Below are positions 1 through 7,693 of a stretch of 24,154 nt of DNA, in pieces (the first letter of the stretch is position 1; each line of letters opens with the position of its first letter). Source of the stretch: Candidatus Sumerlaeota bacterium (GTDB lineage Bacteria > Sumerlaeota > Sumerlaeia > JADFCT01); contig JAPLSP010000098.1 in assembly GCA_026398575.1 (NCBI GenBank), positions 1-24,154 of the forward strand. The letters are read 5' to 3'. Position numbers and translations under genes: made by a program. The notes beneath the pieces were generated by a model, which saw nothing but the letters and a program-made list of their open reading frames with translations, made no database searches and was not told where the DNA came from.

Positions 1-1052
1 AGAGGATCCTGTCCAGCAGCCAGCAATTCTTGGCCCACGAATTGTTCGGCCATGGCGCCTTGGTATATCTCGAGCAAATCCGTCTTTTCATATTCCACGT
101 TCACCGGCATCCCGCTCAATGCCTGCATGATTCCAATATCTGAAACGAGGCTCTTGAAGCGTTTTTCAGATACCGAAGCCCCCAACGGCAAGCCCGCCGG
201 ATTGGCCGATGGGACGCGCCGCACAAGACGCGCCATGCTCAAGAGATCGAAGGCTTTCTTGATGGTGGGTATCGAAAAGTCTTCCGAAAGACTCGTGTAT
301 TTAACTCGTTGTCCTGCGCGACGCGCAGCTGCTTTTAGCACCTGGCTCAAGCATCGCCGATCGCACTGCGGGGTATATTTCGCGAAGTCATCATGGAAGC
401 TTTGCAGTAAGTCATTCAGGACTGTCATTGACGCGAGCATACTGCCGGTTTGGATGTACGTCTGGATGCATAAAGGCATTCCTCCAATGAAGAAATACCG
501 CTTTAGCTCGTCCATCAGGTGACTGTGTGTACTCTCAGAAAACTCGCGCGGGGGACTGAGCACAGCTTTCAAGGCCGGTTCGTTGCCGATCGCAAGGAGA
601 AATTCCGGAAAACTCATAGGATACAGATCAAGGTATTGAACTCGCCCAACGGGAAACGACATTGATCCCATGGCGAATTCGAGCAAAGAACCGGCTGCAA
701 TAACGCGGAGGGAAGGCATCTCCTCAAAGAAATAACGCAAGGCAACTATTGCGCGCGGACAACCTTGAATCTCGTCCAGGAAAAGCAGATCATTTTCGGG
801 GTCAATCTTCTCCTTAAGGTAGATTTCCAACTCAGCCAGGAGGCGGCGTGGCGTCAGGTCTTTTTCAAATACTTCGCGCGTCTCCTTGCGCTTTTCAAAA
901 TCCAGGACGTGCATACGGGATGGGAAATACTGTTTGGCGAACTCCATAACTGCCCAAGTTTTGCCAACTTGCCGCATACCGCGCAAAATCAGAGGCTTGC
1001 GCGTAAGGCTGGAGTTCCAGTTCGCTAATTTGTCAAGTATAAATCTTTTCAT
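1..1052 (-). CDS. AAA_14/DUF4143-type ATPase, 3' end beyond window
   Basis: I translated the minus strand from ATG at 1052; about 350 codons are open and run off the left edge, so the C-terminus is missing. Visible motifs are a Walker A box GMRQVGKT (residues 25-32), a Walker B box LLFLDEIQ (about 89-96) and a following AGS segment (120-122), the order seen in AAA_14 ATPases. The second half (about 180 onward, with KRYFFIGGMP) matches the DUF4143 winged-helix/nuclease-like region. Members of this family usually have about 380-430 residues, so 30-80 are probably outside the window. They are often multicopy and have no agreed function; links to mobile or defence regions have been proposed. A weak AAGG lies 9 nt before the ATG. 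The 33-bp repeat array lies directly upstream, on the promoter side. Confidence 0.9.
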   Translation of the reverse strand, partial: MKRFILDKLANWNSSLTRKPLILRGMRQVGKTWAVMEFAKQYFPSRMHVLDFEKRKETREVFEKDLTPRRLLAELEIYLKEKIDPENDLLFLDEIQGCPRAIVALRYFFEEMPSLRVIAAGSLLEFAMGSMSFPVGRVQYLDLYPMSFPEFLLAIGNEPALKAVLSPPREFSESTHSHLMDELKRYFFIGGMPLCIQTYIQTGSMLASMTVLNDLLQSFHDDFAKYTPQCDRRCLSQVLKAAARRAGQRVKYTSLSEDFSIPTIKKAFDLLSMARLVRRVPSANPAGLPLGASVSEKRFKSLVSDIGIMQALSGMPVNVEYEKTDLLEIYQGAMAEQFVGQELLAAGQDP

Positions 1053-1081
1053 TCTACTTGCCTTGGCAATTTAGAAAAACA

Positions 1082-1260
1082 AGGCAATTATAATGGCTAT
1101 CTTTTAGAAGTAAAGGGCAATTTCTATATTCAAGATTTAAAAATAAGGTGCAATTTCTAAAGCTGTCCTATCAAAATAGGGTGCAATTTCTAAAGTTATC
1201 CTTTCAAAATAGGGTACGATTTCTAAAGCAACCGTTTCAAAATAGCACCCTAATTTTGAA
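1082..1260. repeat. 33-bp degenerate tandem repeat array upstream of the AAA_14 gene
   Basis: The block gtgcaatttctaaag recurs at 1148 and 1181 and, with two changes, at 1214, an exact 33-bp period. A weaker copy starts near 1115 and a very degenerate one near 1082. Between blocks runs a variable part ending in tcaaaat. The array ends in an inverted unit: ttcaaaat and attttgaa form an 8-bp inverted repeat (about 1235-1260) around agcaccct, which itself is the complement of the repeat core. The array fills nearly all the space between the ATPase start and the end of RNase R. It could bind a regulator, be part of a mobile unit, or act as a terminator for the RNase R gene. Confidence 0.8.
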
Positions 1261-1313
1261 GCCGGTCTTTGATTTCGCATTAATCCTTGCACAATTCAAA
1301 GAAATAAAAGCGC

Positions 1314-3821
1314 CTACCTATGGAGCCTGCGCCTTGTTGGCATATCCAAGAGCAACTGCATCTCCTGCCGCTGAACATCCACCTTCTGAACAATGACCTC
1401 CAGCCGCTGCCCGATATGATACAGGTGTTTGGTTCTGCGTCCGCGCAGACACAGCGTCGCCGGATCGAAATCAAACAGGTCGCTGCTCAGATCGCGAACG
1501 TGCAGCAGTCCTTCGACCGGCCAGCGGCGCAACTCGATGAACAGGCCGAAGGGCGCCACGCCCGCGATATGTCCTTGGAAAGATTCTCCCACGTAGCGGC
1601 GCATGAAATCCAGCGTGCAGATGCGCGTGGCTTCGTTTTCGATGCCGGCGGCTTCGCGCTCCAGGTCCGAGCATTGCGCGCCCAGCGCCGGCAGCGCCTC
1701 CTCCCATTCGTGAATCCATTTCCCCGAAGGCTTGCCGTCCGGCGCCGCCAAAACCTTCTTTAACGCGCGATGCGTCAGCAGGTCCGGATAGCGGCGGATG
1801 GGCGAGGTGAAATGCGTATAGGCGCGGCTGGCCAGGCCGAAGTGGCCCGTGTTGCGGTGGTCATAGCGCGCCTCGGTCAGCGCGCGCAGGATCACGCGGT
1901 TGAAGATCGGCGCCGCCTCGAATCCCTCCGTGGCCTTCAAGGCCTCCTGTATCTGATAGCTCAGCCGCGCGCCGGATTTAAGCGAAATGCGGATGCCGCG
2001 CGCCGCCAGGACCACCGCCAGACGCGCGATGTCTTCGCGCAACGGCTGGTCATGAACGCGATAAAGAATGCCGACGCCGGCGTCGCGCATGAAGGCCGCG
2101 ACCGATTCATTGGCGAGGATCATGCACTCTTCGATAATGCGGTGACTGTCGTAACGCGGCGCGCGATAGATGTTCTTCACTGCGCCGGCCTCGTCGAATT
2201 CCACTTCGGTTTCCGGCAGGTCAAGGTCGAGGGCGCCGCGCTCGAACCGCCGTTCGCGCAAAACGCGCATCAGGCGGAGCAGTTCCTGCAAATCCGGTTC
2301 GATCGCGCTCAAACGGCGCGCGCCGGGATCGTCATGGCCGTCATAAAAAGCCTGGAGTTCCTGATACGTGATCCGATAGCGCGAATGAATCACGCTGTTA
2401 CAAAGGCGATGGCGCGTGACGTGGCCTAGTGGTGAAATTTCCATCTCCACCGTCATGGTCAGACGGTCGCGTTCGGGCTTGAGGCTGCACAAGCCTCCCG
2501 AGAGCGCCTCGGGCAGCATCGGGACAACACGGTCCACCGGATAGATGCTCGTCGAGCGGCGCATGGCCTCGGCGTCAAGAGCCGACCCGGGCTGGACGTA
2601 GTGCGCAACGTCGGCGATGTGGACGAAGAGCCGCCAGCCGCCTTTGCTCAGCGGCTCGACGGAAAGCGCGTCGTCAAAATCCTTCGCGCCCGGCGGGTCC
2701 ACCGTGAACGCGACGCGCCCGCGAAAATCTTCGCGCCCGGCGATCTCGGAAGGCGAAGGATCCTCGGGCAGCCGCGCTGTTTCGCTTTTCACCGCCTCGG
2801 GGAAATCCATCTCGATGCCGCGATCGCGCAGGACGGCGAGGATGTCAATGCCGCGCGTCGCCTCGTCGCCCAGCACTTCGATGATCTCGCCCACCAGGTC
2901 ATGAGGCGCGGGAGGGAACTCCAGAATGCGCGTGGTCACCCAGGCGCCATCGGGCAATTCGACAGCGTGCGGAGGATGGTCAATATGGACATTGCGCGAG
3001 AGGCGTTGATCGCGCGGGAAGACGATTCCGCCGCGCTTGCCAGAGCGCACAAAGCGCCCCACCACCTGTTTGATCCCGCGCTCCAAAACCTGAACCACCC
3101 GCCCTTCGGGGCGGCGCGGGTCGCTCTTGTCGAGCGTTCGCGCGGCGACCAGATCGCCATGCAGCGCATCGCCCATCATCCGCGGCGAGATATAGAGATC
3201 GGGTAGGAGCGGAATCGCCGTGCGCTTGCGGCCAATGTCCTCATCTTTCTCCTCTTCGTTTTCGGAGAGGGGGCGCAGGGGGTAAGGTTTTAGGGGTGCG
3301 CTTTGATTTTTCTCTTCCCGCTGGAAATCCTCGTCAGGTTCTTTTTCAATCTGAGTCCGGGATTCCTTCGCCGACTCGCGCCGGACGAAACCAAAGCCAC
3401 GCTCATGCACGCTCAATCGTCCGATAATTTCCCCCGCTGCGCGAAAATCTTCGAGACGCCGCTGCCGTCCGGAAACCGCCAGCCTCTTTCCGGATTCAAG
3501 CCCGCGCGGCCGATCCTTGGCGTCCTGCTTCGATGGATACTTGGTCGAGTCTTTTGTGGACCGCGTCTGTCGGCCATATATTTCCGAAGGCGAAGGCCCG
3601 CCGCCGCCGCCGGTTTGCTGCGCGCCGCGAGACGCCAGCGTATAGCGCTTGTCATGCGTCAGAATAATGCGTCCCTCGTGGCGCAGATCATTCAACATCT
3701 TCAGCAGCTCGGAACGCCCATGCTTGCCGACGGCAGCCTGCTGAATGATTTGGGACAAACGGAAAGCGGTTCCCGGATGAGATTGGAAAACGTCCAGAAT
3801 CTGATCTCGGGTGGGTTTCAT
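1314..3821 (-). CDS. rnr: Ribonuclease R (3'-5' exoribonuclease, RNB family)
   Basis: 835 residues, close to the roughly 810 of E. coli RNase R. It degrades structured RNA processively in the cytoplasm. The N-terminal 65 residues look like the winged-helix domain of RNase R. Cold-shock-type OB folds follow (about 130-320, GFGFV and GRFVRSGKRGGIVFPRD). The RNB catalytic domain carries the metal-binding aspartates in DPPGAKDFDDA (D375, D381, D383, D384), then HIADVAHYV and the PVDRVVPMLPE segment. A C-terminal S1 domain occupies about 735-820 (GLFIEL, EGLLHV). Two stretches, about 70-120 and 150-200, are low-complexity and charged and split the first OB region; they look like lineage-specific inserts. 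No basic C-terminal tail follows S1, unlike in E. coli. The gene stands alone on the minus strand. Confidence 0.97.
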   Translation of the reverse strand: MKPTRDQILDVFQSHPGTAFRLSQIIQQAAVGKHGRSELLKMLNDLRHEGRIILTHDKRYTLASRGAQQTGGGGGPSPSEIYGRQTRSTKDSTKYPSKQDAKDRPRGLESGKRLAVSGRQRRLEDFRAAGEIIGRLSVHERGFGFVRRESAKESRTQIEKEPDEDFQREEKNQSAPLKPYPLRPLSENEEEKDEDIGRKRTAIPLLPDLYISPRMMGDALHGDLVAARTLDKSDPRRPEGRVVQVLERGIKQVVGRFVRSGKRGGIVFPRDQRLSRNVHIDHPPHAVELPDGAWVTTRILEFPPAPHDLVGEIIEVLGDEATRGIDILAVLRDRGIEMDFPEAVKSETARLPEDPSPSEIAGREDFRGRVAFTVDPPGAKDFDDALSVEPLSKGGWRLFVHIADVAHYVQPGSALDAEAMRRSTSIYPVDRVVPMLPEALSGGLCSLKPERDRLTMTVEMEISPLGHVTRHRLCNSVIHSRYRITYQELQAFYDGHDDPGARRLSAIEPDLQELLRLMRVLRERRFERGALDLDLPETEVEFDEAGAVKNIYRAPRYDSHRIIEECMILANESVAAFMRDAGVGILYRVHDQPLREDIARLAVVLAARGIRISLKSGARLSYQIQEALKATEGFEAAPIFNRVILRALTEARYDHRNTGHFGLASRAYTHFTSPIRRYPDLLTHRALKKVLAAPDGKPSGKWIHEWEEALPALGAQCSDLEREAAGIENEATRICTLDFMRRYVGESFQGHIAGVAPFGLFIELRRWPVEGLLHVRDLSSDLFDFDPATLCLRGRRTKHLYHIGQRLEVIVQKVDVQRQEMQLLLDMPTRRRLHR

Positions 3822-3874
3822 GTTTATGCTGATTCTGGTCGGCAGATCTTTTTCATCATAAATTCAGAGCATGA

Positions 3875-3895
3875 CCAAAGCCGGGCGCGGCTTGG
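3875..3895 (-). terminator. Hairpin downstream of the antitoxin-like pair (weak terminator candidate)
   Basis: An imperfect inverted repeat pairs ccaaagccg with cggcttgg (one bulged base, 4-nt loop), about 50 bp after the stop of the 85-residue protein. No T-tract follows on the minus strand, so this is not a classical intrinsic terminator. It could also simply be a structured spacer before the RNase R gene. Confidence 0.25.
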
Positions 3896-3945
3896 CAGAG
3901 CGCAAGTTGGAATGCGGGAACAACGCTAAAACGACATCGCCGCGT

Positions 3946-4203
3946 TTACAGGTGGGGGGCTTGATAGTTGTCATAAGCGCTCATTTCCGGGCTGTCCCAA
4001 TCTTCGGCGAAAGCGGACAAGTGGTCGCGCAGTTCGGCAGCCTCTTCCTCGTTGATTCCTCGCGCTCTCAGATCAATTGTATTTTTTTCATGCGACTCAG
4101 TCAAGCATGTAACAAGCACCGGCGCTTCCTCGTTCCAATCCTGAGGCGCTTCGATCAGCTCGACCTTGCCATGACGATAGATTCCTTCGACAGTAGCCAA
4201 CAT
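3946..4203 (-). CDS. Small protein, AF2212/DUF104-like putative antitoxin
   Basis: 85 residues from ATG at 4203. This start is preferred over an upstream in-frame ATG at 4302 because AAGGAGG lies 10 nt before it, and because the longer version would overlap the preceding gene and add an unrelated N-terminus. The N-terminal strand pattern MLATVEGIYRHGKVELIEAP is typical of the small AF2212/DUF104-like family, predicted to be antitoxins. The acidic C-terminus (FAEDWDSPEMSAYDNY) is a common ending of such proteins. It lies 29 bp after the Phd-like gene, so the two probably share a transcript. No VapC/PIN or RelE toxin is adjacent. Family membership is judged by eye from a short sequence. Confidence 0.7.
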   Translation of the reverse strand: MLATVEGIYRHGKVELIEAPQDWNEEAPVLVTCLTESHEKNTIDLRARGINEEEAAELRDHLSAFAEDWDSPEMSAYDNYQAPHL

Positions 4204-4232
4204 GATTTCTAAAACCTCCTTGCTCAAAATCA

Positions 4233-4463
4233 TCACGTCCGCTGCAGAAGCTGTTCGCGGCTGAGCGTTGTTTGTGACCGCCGCTGAGCGATCAGTTTCC
4301 AAAATTGGTCGCTCTGTCCTAAGCGAATCTGCTCTTCATCCAAATCCATCATGCCAACAAGCAATGCGACTGGTTTGCCATCGTGAGTAAGGATGACGCG
4401 ATCATGCTGGGCGTCGGACACGCATGCGCCTAGTGTTGTATGCTCGATATCCATCGTTTTCAT
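4233..4463 (-). CDS. Phd/YefM-like putative antitoxin
   Basis: 76 residues. The segment DRVILTHDGKPVALLVGMMDLDEEQIRL matches the core of Phd/YefM antitoxins (a strand with D/E-x-V-x-[IL], then GKPVALL, then the start of a helix). Family members bind their own promoter and neutralise a toxin through a C-terminal helix; here that would be about residues 45-76. AGGTGA lies 7 nt before the ATG. It is the first gene of a two-gene unit with the AF2212/DUF104-like gene. No recognisable toxin gene lies within reach on either side, so the pair may be orphaned or may use an unrecognised partner. Confidence 0.7.
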   Translation of the reverse strand: MKTMDIEHTTLGACVSDAQHDRVILTHDGKPVALLVGMMDLDEEQIRLGQSDQFWKLIAQRRSQTTLSREQLLQRT

Positions 4464-4544
4464 GATATTTCACCTATGAACGTAGCGACTTCCCTAATGG
4501 CAGGCTTAATGCATTCGTGCAATCATTGCTTGGGTAGGAGTGCT

Positions 4545-4760
4545 TTAGACGGCAATCTCTAGCCCGCTCTTGGCGCGAGCAGTCAGGCGATTGAGACGGG
4601 AAAGCCAATCGCTGGCGTCCAGAACTTCCAGCAAGACCGGGTGATTGTCCTTGGTGAAGTGGACAATCACACCTTCCGTCTCTTCGGCGTAATCAATCTG
4701 GCCTTGGCTCAGGCGAAGCATCAGCACATCATCTTCACGATTATATTGAGCTTTCATCAT
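4545..4760 (-). CDS. DUF2283-family small protein
   Basis: 71 residues. The pattern MKAQYNREDDVLMLRLSQGQ, then ETEGVIVHFTKDNHPVLLEVLDAS, is the DUF2283 signature (YD-x-E-x-D-x-L-Y-I, then GVI, then D-x-x-G-x-x-x-x-[IL]-E-[IV]-L-[DN]-AS). Its function is unknown; family members often sit beside a DUF4258 toxin-like gene, which is absent here. The start overlaps the gltX stop (ATGATGA), so translation is probably coupled to gltX and the gene likely shares its transcript. Either of two adjacent ATGs (4760 or 4757) could be used. Confidence 0.8.
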   Translation of the reverse strand: MMKAQYNREDDVLMLRLSQGQIDYAEETEGVIVHFTKDNHPVLLEVLDASDWLSRLNRLTARAKSGLEIAV

Positions 4761-6319
4761 TGCTTCTCCGCCGGGATAGCCGGCGCTTGAGCCAGCTCCT
4801 GAGACTGAGACTGAGCCTGGGCAGGCGGCGTCTTCGCGCGCGATTTATAGCGTTTCTCCAGCTCCTCCAGCTTCTTCCTGCCCGGCGCGCCCAGCAGTTC
4901 GATCACGCGGCGCATCCGTTCGCGGCTCAGGTCTTTGCCCAGGATGCTCATGGACTCATACAGCGGCGTGCCGACTTTGCTGCCCATGACCGCGCGGAAG
5001 AGGATGCCCGTCGCGTCGCGCATCTTCCAGTCCATGAACGCGGCCACTTCCTTGATGGCCGCCTCGACGCCCGCCGGCGACCAGTCATCCTTGTCCTCGA
5101 ATTCCCAGAGCAGGCATTGCAGCGCGTTCGTCACGTCTTCGGGCGCGCGCCCTTTTGGGATGATGTCCTGCGTGTCCACCTCCACCTGCCGCTGCCAGAA
5201 AAATTTGCACTGGCTCATCATGTCGCCCAGCGTTTCGATGCGCTCATGGACGAGCGGCATGATCTGGCCGAGGAAGTCGTCGTTGAAGCGCCACTGCTTG
5301 AAGCGTTCGAGCAGCGCTGCGGGCGTATGCTTTTCGCGCAGATACCGCCCGTTGAGCCACGTCAGTTTTTGCGTATCGAAGACCGATCCGCCCAGACTGA
5401 TATTCTTGATGTCGAAGTCCGAGATCATCTCGTCGAGCGAGAACATCTCGTCCGTCATGTTTGGCCGCGAGTATCCGATCATCGCCAGATAATTCAGCAT
5501 CGCTTCGGGCAGAAATCCGGCGTCGCGATAATAAAACACCGACGTCGGGTTCTTGCGCTTCGACATCTTCGTGCGGTCCGGATTCAGCAACAGCGGAATG
5601 TGCGTCCAAACCGGCGGTGTCCAGCCGAAACATTGGTAGAGATAAATATGCTTCGGCGTCGAGGGCATCCAGTCCTCGCCGCGGATGACGTGCGTGATAC
5701 CCATCAGATGGTCATCCACGACGTTGGCTAGGTGATACGTGGGCAGCCCGTCGGACTTGAGCAGCACCTGATCGTCAATCTGCTTGTAATCATATTTGAT
5801 GTCGCCGAAGAGCGCGTCCTTGATCTCGCAGTCGCCCTGATCGGGCACCGCGAGACGCCAGACGTGCGGTTCGCCCGCCGCGATGCGTTGTCGCGCATGT
5901 TCGGGGTCGAGGCGCCGGCAGCGGCCGTCATATCCGGGCGGCTCCTTGCGCAGGCGCTGCTCATGCCGGATTTTTTCGAGCGTCTCGGGCGTGCAGAAGC
6001 AGGGATACACATGCCCCTTCTCGGCAAGCATCCGGCAATGCTCCTGATAAATCGCCGAGCGCTCCGACTGCCGGTAAGGCCCACACGGCCCGCCCACGTC
6101 CGGCCCTTCGTCATACTTGACGCCCAGCCAGCGCAGCCCCTGATAAATGCGCTCCTCATACTGCCGCCGCGAGCGCGCCTGATCGGTGTCCTCAATGCGC
6201 AAAATAAACTGCCCGCCATGCTTCTTGGCGAAACAATAATTGAACAAACTGATGTAAGCCGTGCCAACGTGAAGGTCGCCGGTGGGCGATGGAGCGATGC
6301 GAACGCGAATAGAGCTCAT
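4757..6319 (-). CDS. gltX: Glutamyl-tRNA synthetase (class I)
   Basis: 520 residues from ATG at 6319. It charges tRNA-Glu with glutamate in the cytoplasm. The HIGH-type motif is PSPTGDLHVGTA (HVGT at residues 17-20) and the KMSKS-type motif is KMSKR (251-255). FILRIEDTD and EGPDVGGPCGPYRQSER are typical of the GluRS active site. CFC (107-109) with a later C at 134 recalls the zinc-binding site of part of the family. The C-terminal anticodon-binding region runs to about 490, followed by a Q/A-rich tail. The frame is open up to 6406, but the family N-terminus begins at MSSIRVRIAPSPTG, hence this start; no strong ribosome site is seen before it. The downstream DUF2283 gene overlaps the stop. Confidence 0.97.
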   Translation of the reverse strand: MSSIRVRIAPSPTGDLHVGTAYISLFNYCFAKKHGGQFILRIEDTDQARSRRQYEERIYQGLRWLGVKYDEGPDVGGPCGPYRQSERSAIYQEHCRMLAEKGHVYPCFCTPETLEKIRHEQRLRKEPPGYDGRCRRLDPEHARQRIAAGEPHVWRLAVPDQGDCEIKDALFGDIKYDYKQIDDQVLLKSDGLPTYHLANVVDDHLMGITHVIRGEDWMPSTPKHIYLYQCFGWTPPVWTHIPLLLNPDRTKMSKRKNPTSVFYYRDAGFLPEAMLNYLAMIGYSRPNMTDEMFSLDEMISDFDIKNISLGGSVFDTQKLTWLNGRYLREKHTPAALLERFKQWRFNDDFLGQIMPLVHERIETLGDMMSQCKFFWQRQVEVDTQDIIPKGRAPEDVTNALQCLLWEFEDKDDWSPAGVEAAIKEVAAFMDWKMRDATGILFRAVMGSKVGTPLYESMSILGKDLSRERMRRVIELLGAPGRKKLEELEKRYKSRAKTPPAQAQSQSQELAQAPAIPAEKQ

Positions 6320-6477
6320 TGTGAAGACCGATCCCATCTGATTGTTTTTTGAATTTCCACGAAACCAACTAAGCCTATGCTCTATGATGCAGGCCTTCAA
6401 GGGCAATATCCGCGCGATGTTCTGTCAAAGAGCCTCTCCAGAATCGTTGCGGAGTTCTTTGCGCCTGAAACTTGCCC

Positions 6478-6506
6478 TTGTCGCGCTAGCTCATAAGTGC
6501 TAGAAT
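6478..6506 (+). promoter_or_regulatory. Putative sigma70-type promoter of the ParB-like operon
   Basis: TTGTCG (6478-6483), a 17-nt spacer and TAGAAT (6501-6506) give a good -35/-10 pair just upstream of the three-gene module. Transcription would begin near 6513, leaving a 5' leader of about 65 nt. An in-frame GTG at 6497 lies inside this promoter, which argues against it being the start codon. The pentamer gctag occurs on both sides of the spacer centre and ctagaat recurs near 6546, which could mark operator half sites. Found by eye only. Confidence 0.5.
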
Positions 6507-6580
6507 ATTTACCGAAAAATATAGGACAAGATGCTTTGTGGCGAGCTAGAATTTTACGCCTACAGATCGGGATGAAGATC

Positions 6581-7687
6581 ATGAGCTATCTATCTTCAGA
6601 CAAAGTACTTCAGATTGAGCCACTTAGGGTGGGTCAGTTATTATTGGATCCTGAAAATCCGCGATTGGAATCCGTCTCTAAATCCACAGATCAAGATGAG
6701 CTTATCAAAGCGATGTGGCGCGAGATGGCCGTTGATGAAGTAGCGCTGTCTATCGCCGAAAATGGCTTCTTTGAAGAGGAGCCTCTATTTGCGATACCTG
6801 CACCCGAAGAGAATGACAAATATATTGTTGTTGAAGGGAATCGCCGGCTTACAGCTGTAAAATTGTTGCTGGATGATAAGCTTCGCGAGAAAGTCAAAGC
6901 GACGGATTTGCCGCACATCAATGAGCGTGATAAAGAAAAACTCCGCAAGCTGCCTGTCTCTATTTACAAAAGGCGGGAGGATCTGTGGGCCTATTTTGGG
7001 TTTCGGCATGTGAACGGCCCAAAGGAATGGGATTCATTAAGCAAAGCTGCTTATATCGCCAAAGTAAGACGCGAATATAAAAAAAGTCTTGAGGAGATTA
7101 CAAGGGTCATTGGGGATCAACATAGTACCGTCAAACGCATCTATCGCGGCTATGTGCTGCTCGAACAAGCTGAGCAAATGACAAAGTTTCAGCGCGAGGA
7201 TCTATATCGAAATCGCTTCTATTTTTCACATTTGTATACTGCTGCAGACTATCCGGAGATACAGAATTTCCTGGGAACAGATCCAGCAAAATCCCTGAAT
7301 GAAAAACCGATTGAGAAAAAATACCTTCCTCAGCTCGAAGAATTAATGATCTGGCTATTTGGAAGCAAAGAACGCGATATAGAGCCCGTTATCCAAACCC
7401 AAGCTCCAGATTTGTCTTATCTTCGCGCAGTCATTGGAAACAAACATGCTTTATCAGCGTTACGATCAGGAATCACACTGCCTCGCGCCTATGCCATCAG
7501 CCTTGGCGACAATCGCCGGTTTGAAGACGCGCTGATTCAAGCCAAGGATGCATTGCAGGAAGCGAAGGGAACTGTGACCACGGGATACAAGGGAAGCCGT
7601 GATCTGCTGGAGCAAATGGAATCAATTGAAGCTCTGACCAATAGTCTCCTCGGAGAAATGCGCAATATCGCCAAACTGAAAAAGTGA
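6581..7687 (+). CDS. ParB/Srx-superfamily protein with HTH, first gene of a three-gene module
   Basis: 368 residues from ATG at 6581; ATG at 6572 is also possible, while GTG at 6497 lies in the promoter. The N-terminal part looks like a ParB/sulfiredoxin fold: LLLDPENPR near residues 21-29, a helical segment, then KYIVVEGNRRLTAVKLL (about 80-96), matching the ParB box GxRR. FRHVNGPKEWDSLSKAAYIAKV (about 141-162) followed by KSLEEITRVIGDQHSTVKRIYRGYVL resembles the ParB/KorB helix-turn-helix. The C-terminal 170 residues are unrecognised and helical. Family members bind DNA or act as CTP/ATP-dependent switches or nucleases; which applies here is unknown. The gene is AT-rich relative to gltX, suggesting transfer. 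The next gene starts 6 bp after the stop, so the two are cotranscribed. Confidence 0.88.
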   Translation: MSYLSSDKVLQIEPLRVGQLLLDPENPRLESVSKSTDQDELIKAMWREMAVDEVALSIAENGFFEEEPLFAIPAPEENDKYIVVEGNRRLTAVKLLLDDKLREKVKATDLPHINERDKEKLRKLPVSIYKRREDLWAYFGFRHVNGPKEWDSLSKAAYIAKVRREYKKSLEEITRVIGDQHSTVKRIYRGYVLLEQAEQMTKFQREDLYRNRFYFSHLYTAADYPEIQNFLGTDPAKSLNEKPIEKKYLPQLEELMIWLFGSKERDIEPVIQTQAPDLSYLRAVIGNKHALSALRSGITLPRAYAISLGDNRRFEDALIQAKDALQEAKGTVTTGYKGSRDLLEQMESIEALTNSLLGEMRNIAKLKK

Positions 7688-7693
7688 TAAATC

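Noticed and set aside
52..522. 156-codon plus-strand open frame
   Set aside because: It is antisense to the AAA_14 ATPase, which has full Walker motifs on the minus strand.
1082..1260. Possible CRISPR array (33-bp period)
   Set aside because: The period covers the repeat itself; there are no unique spacers of regular length and no cas genes nearby.
4760..5731. Long plus-strand open frames opposite gltX
   Set aside because: Shadows of GltX, which carries both catalytic signatures.
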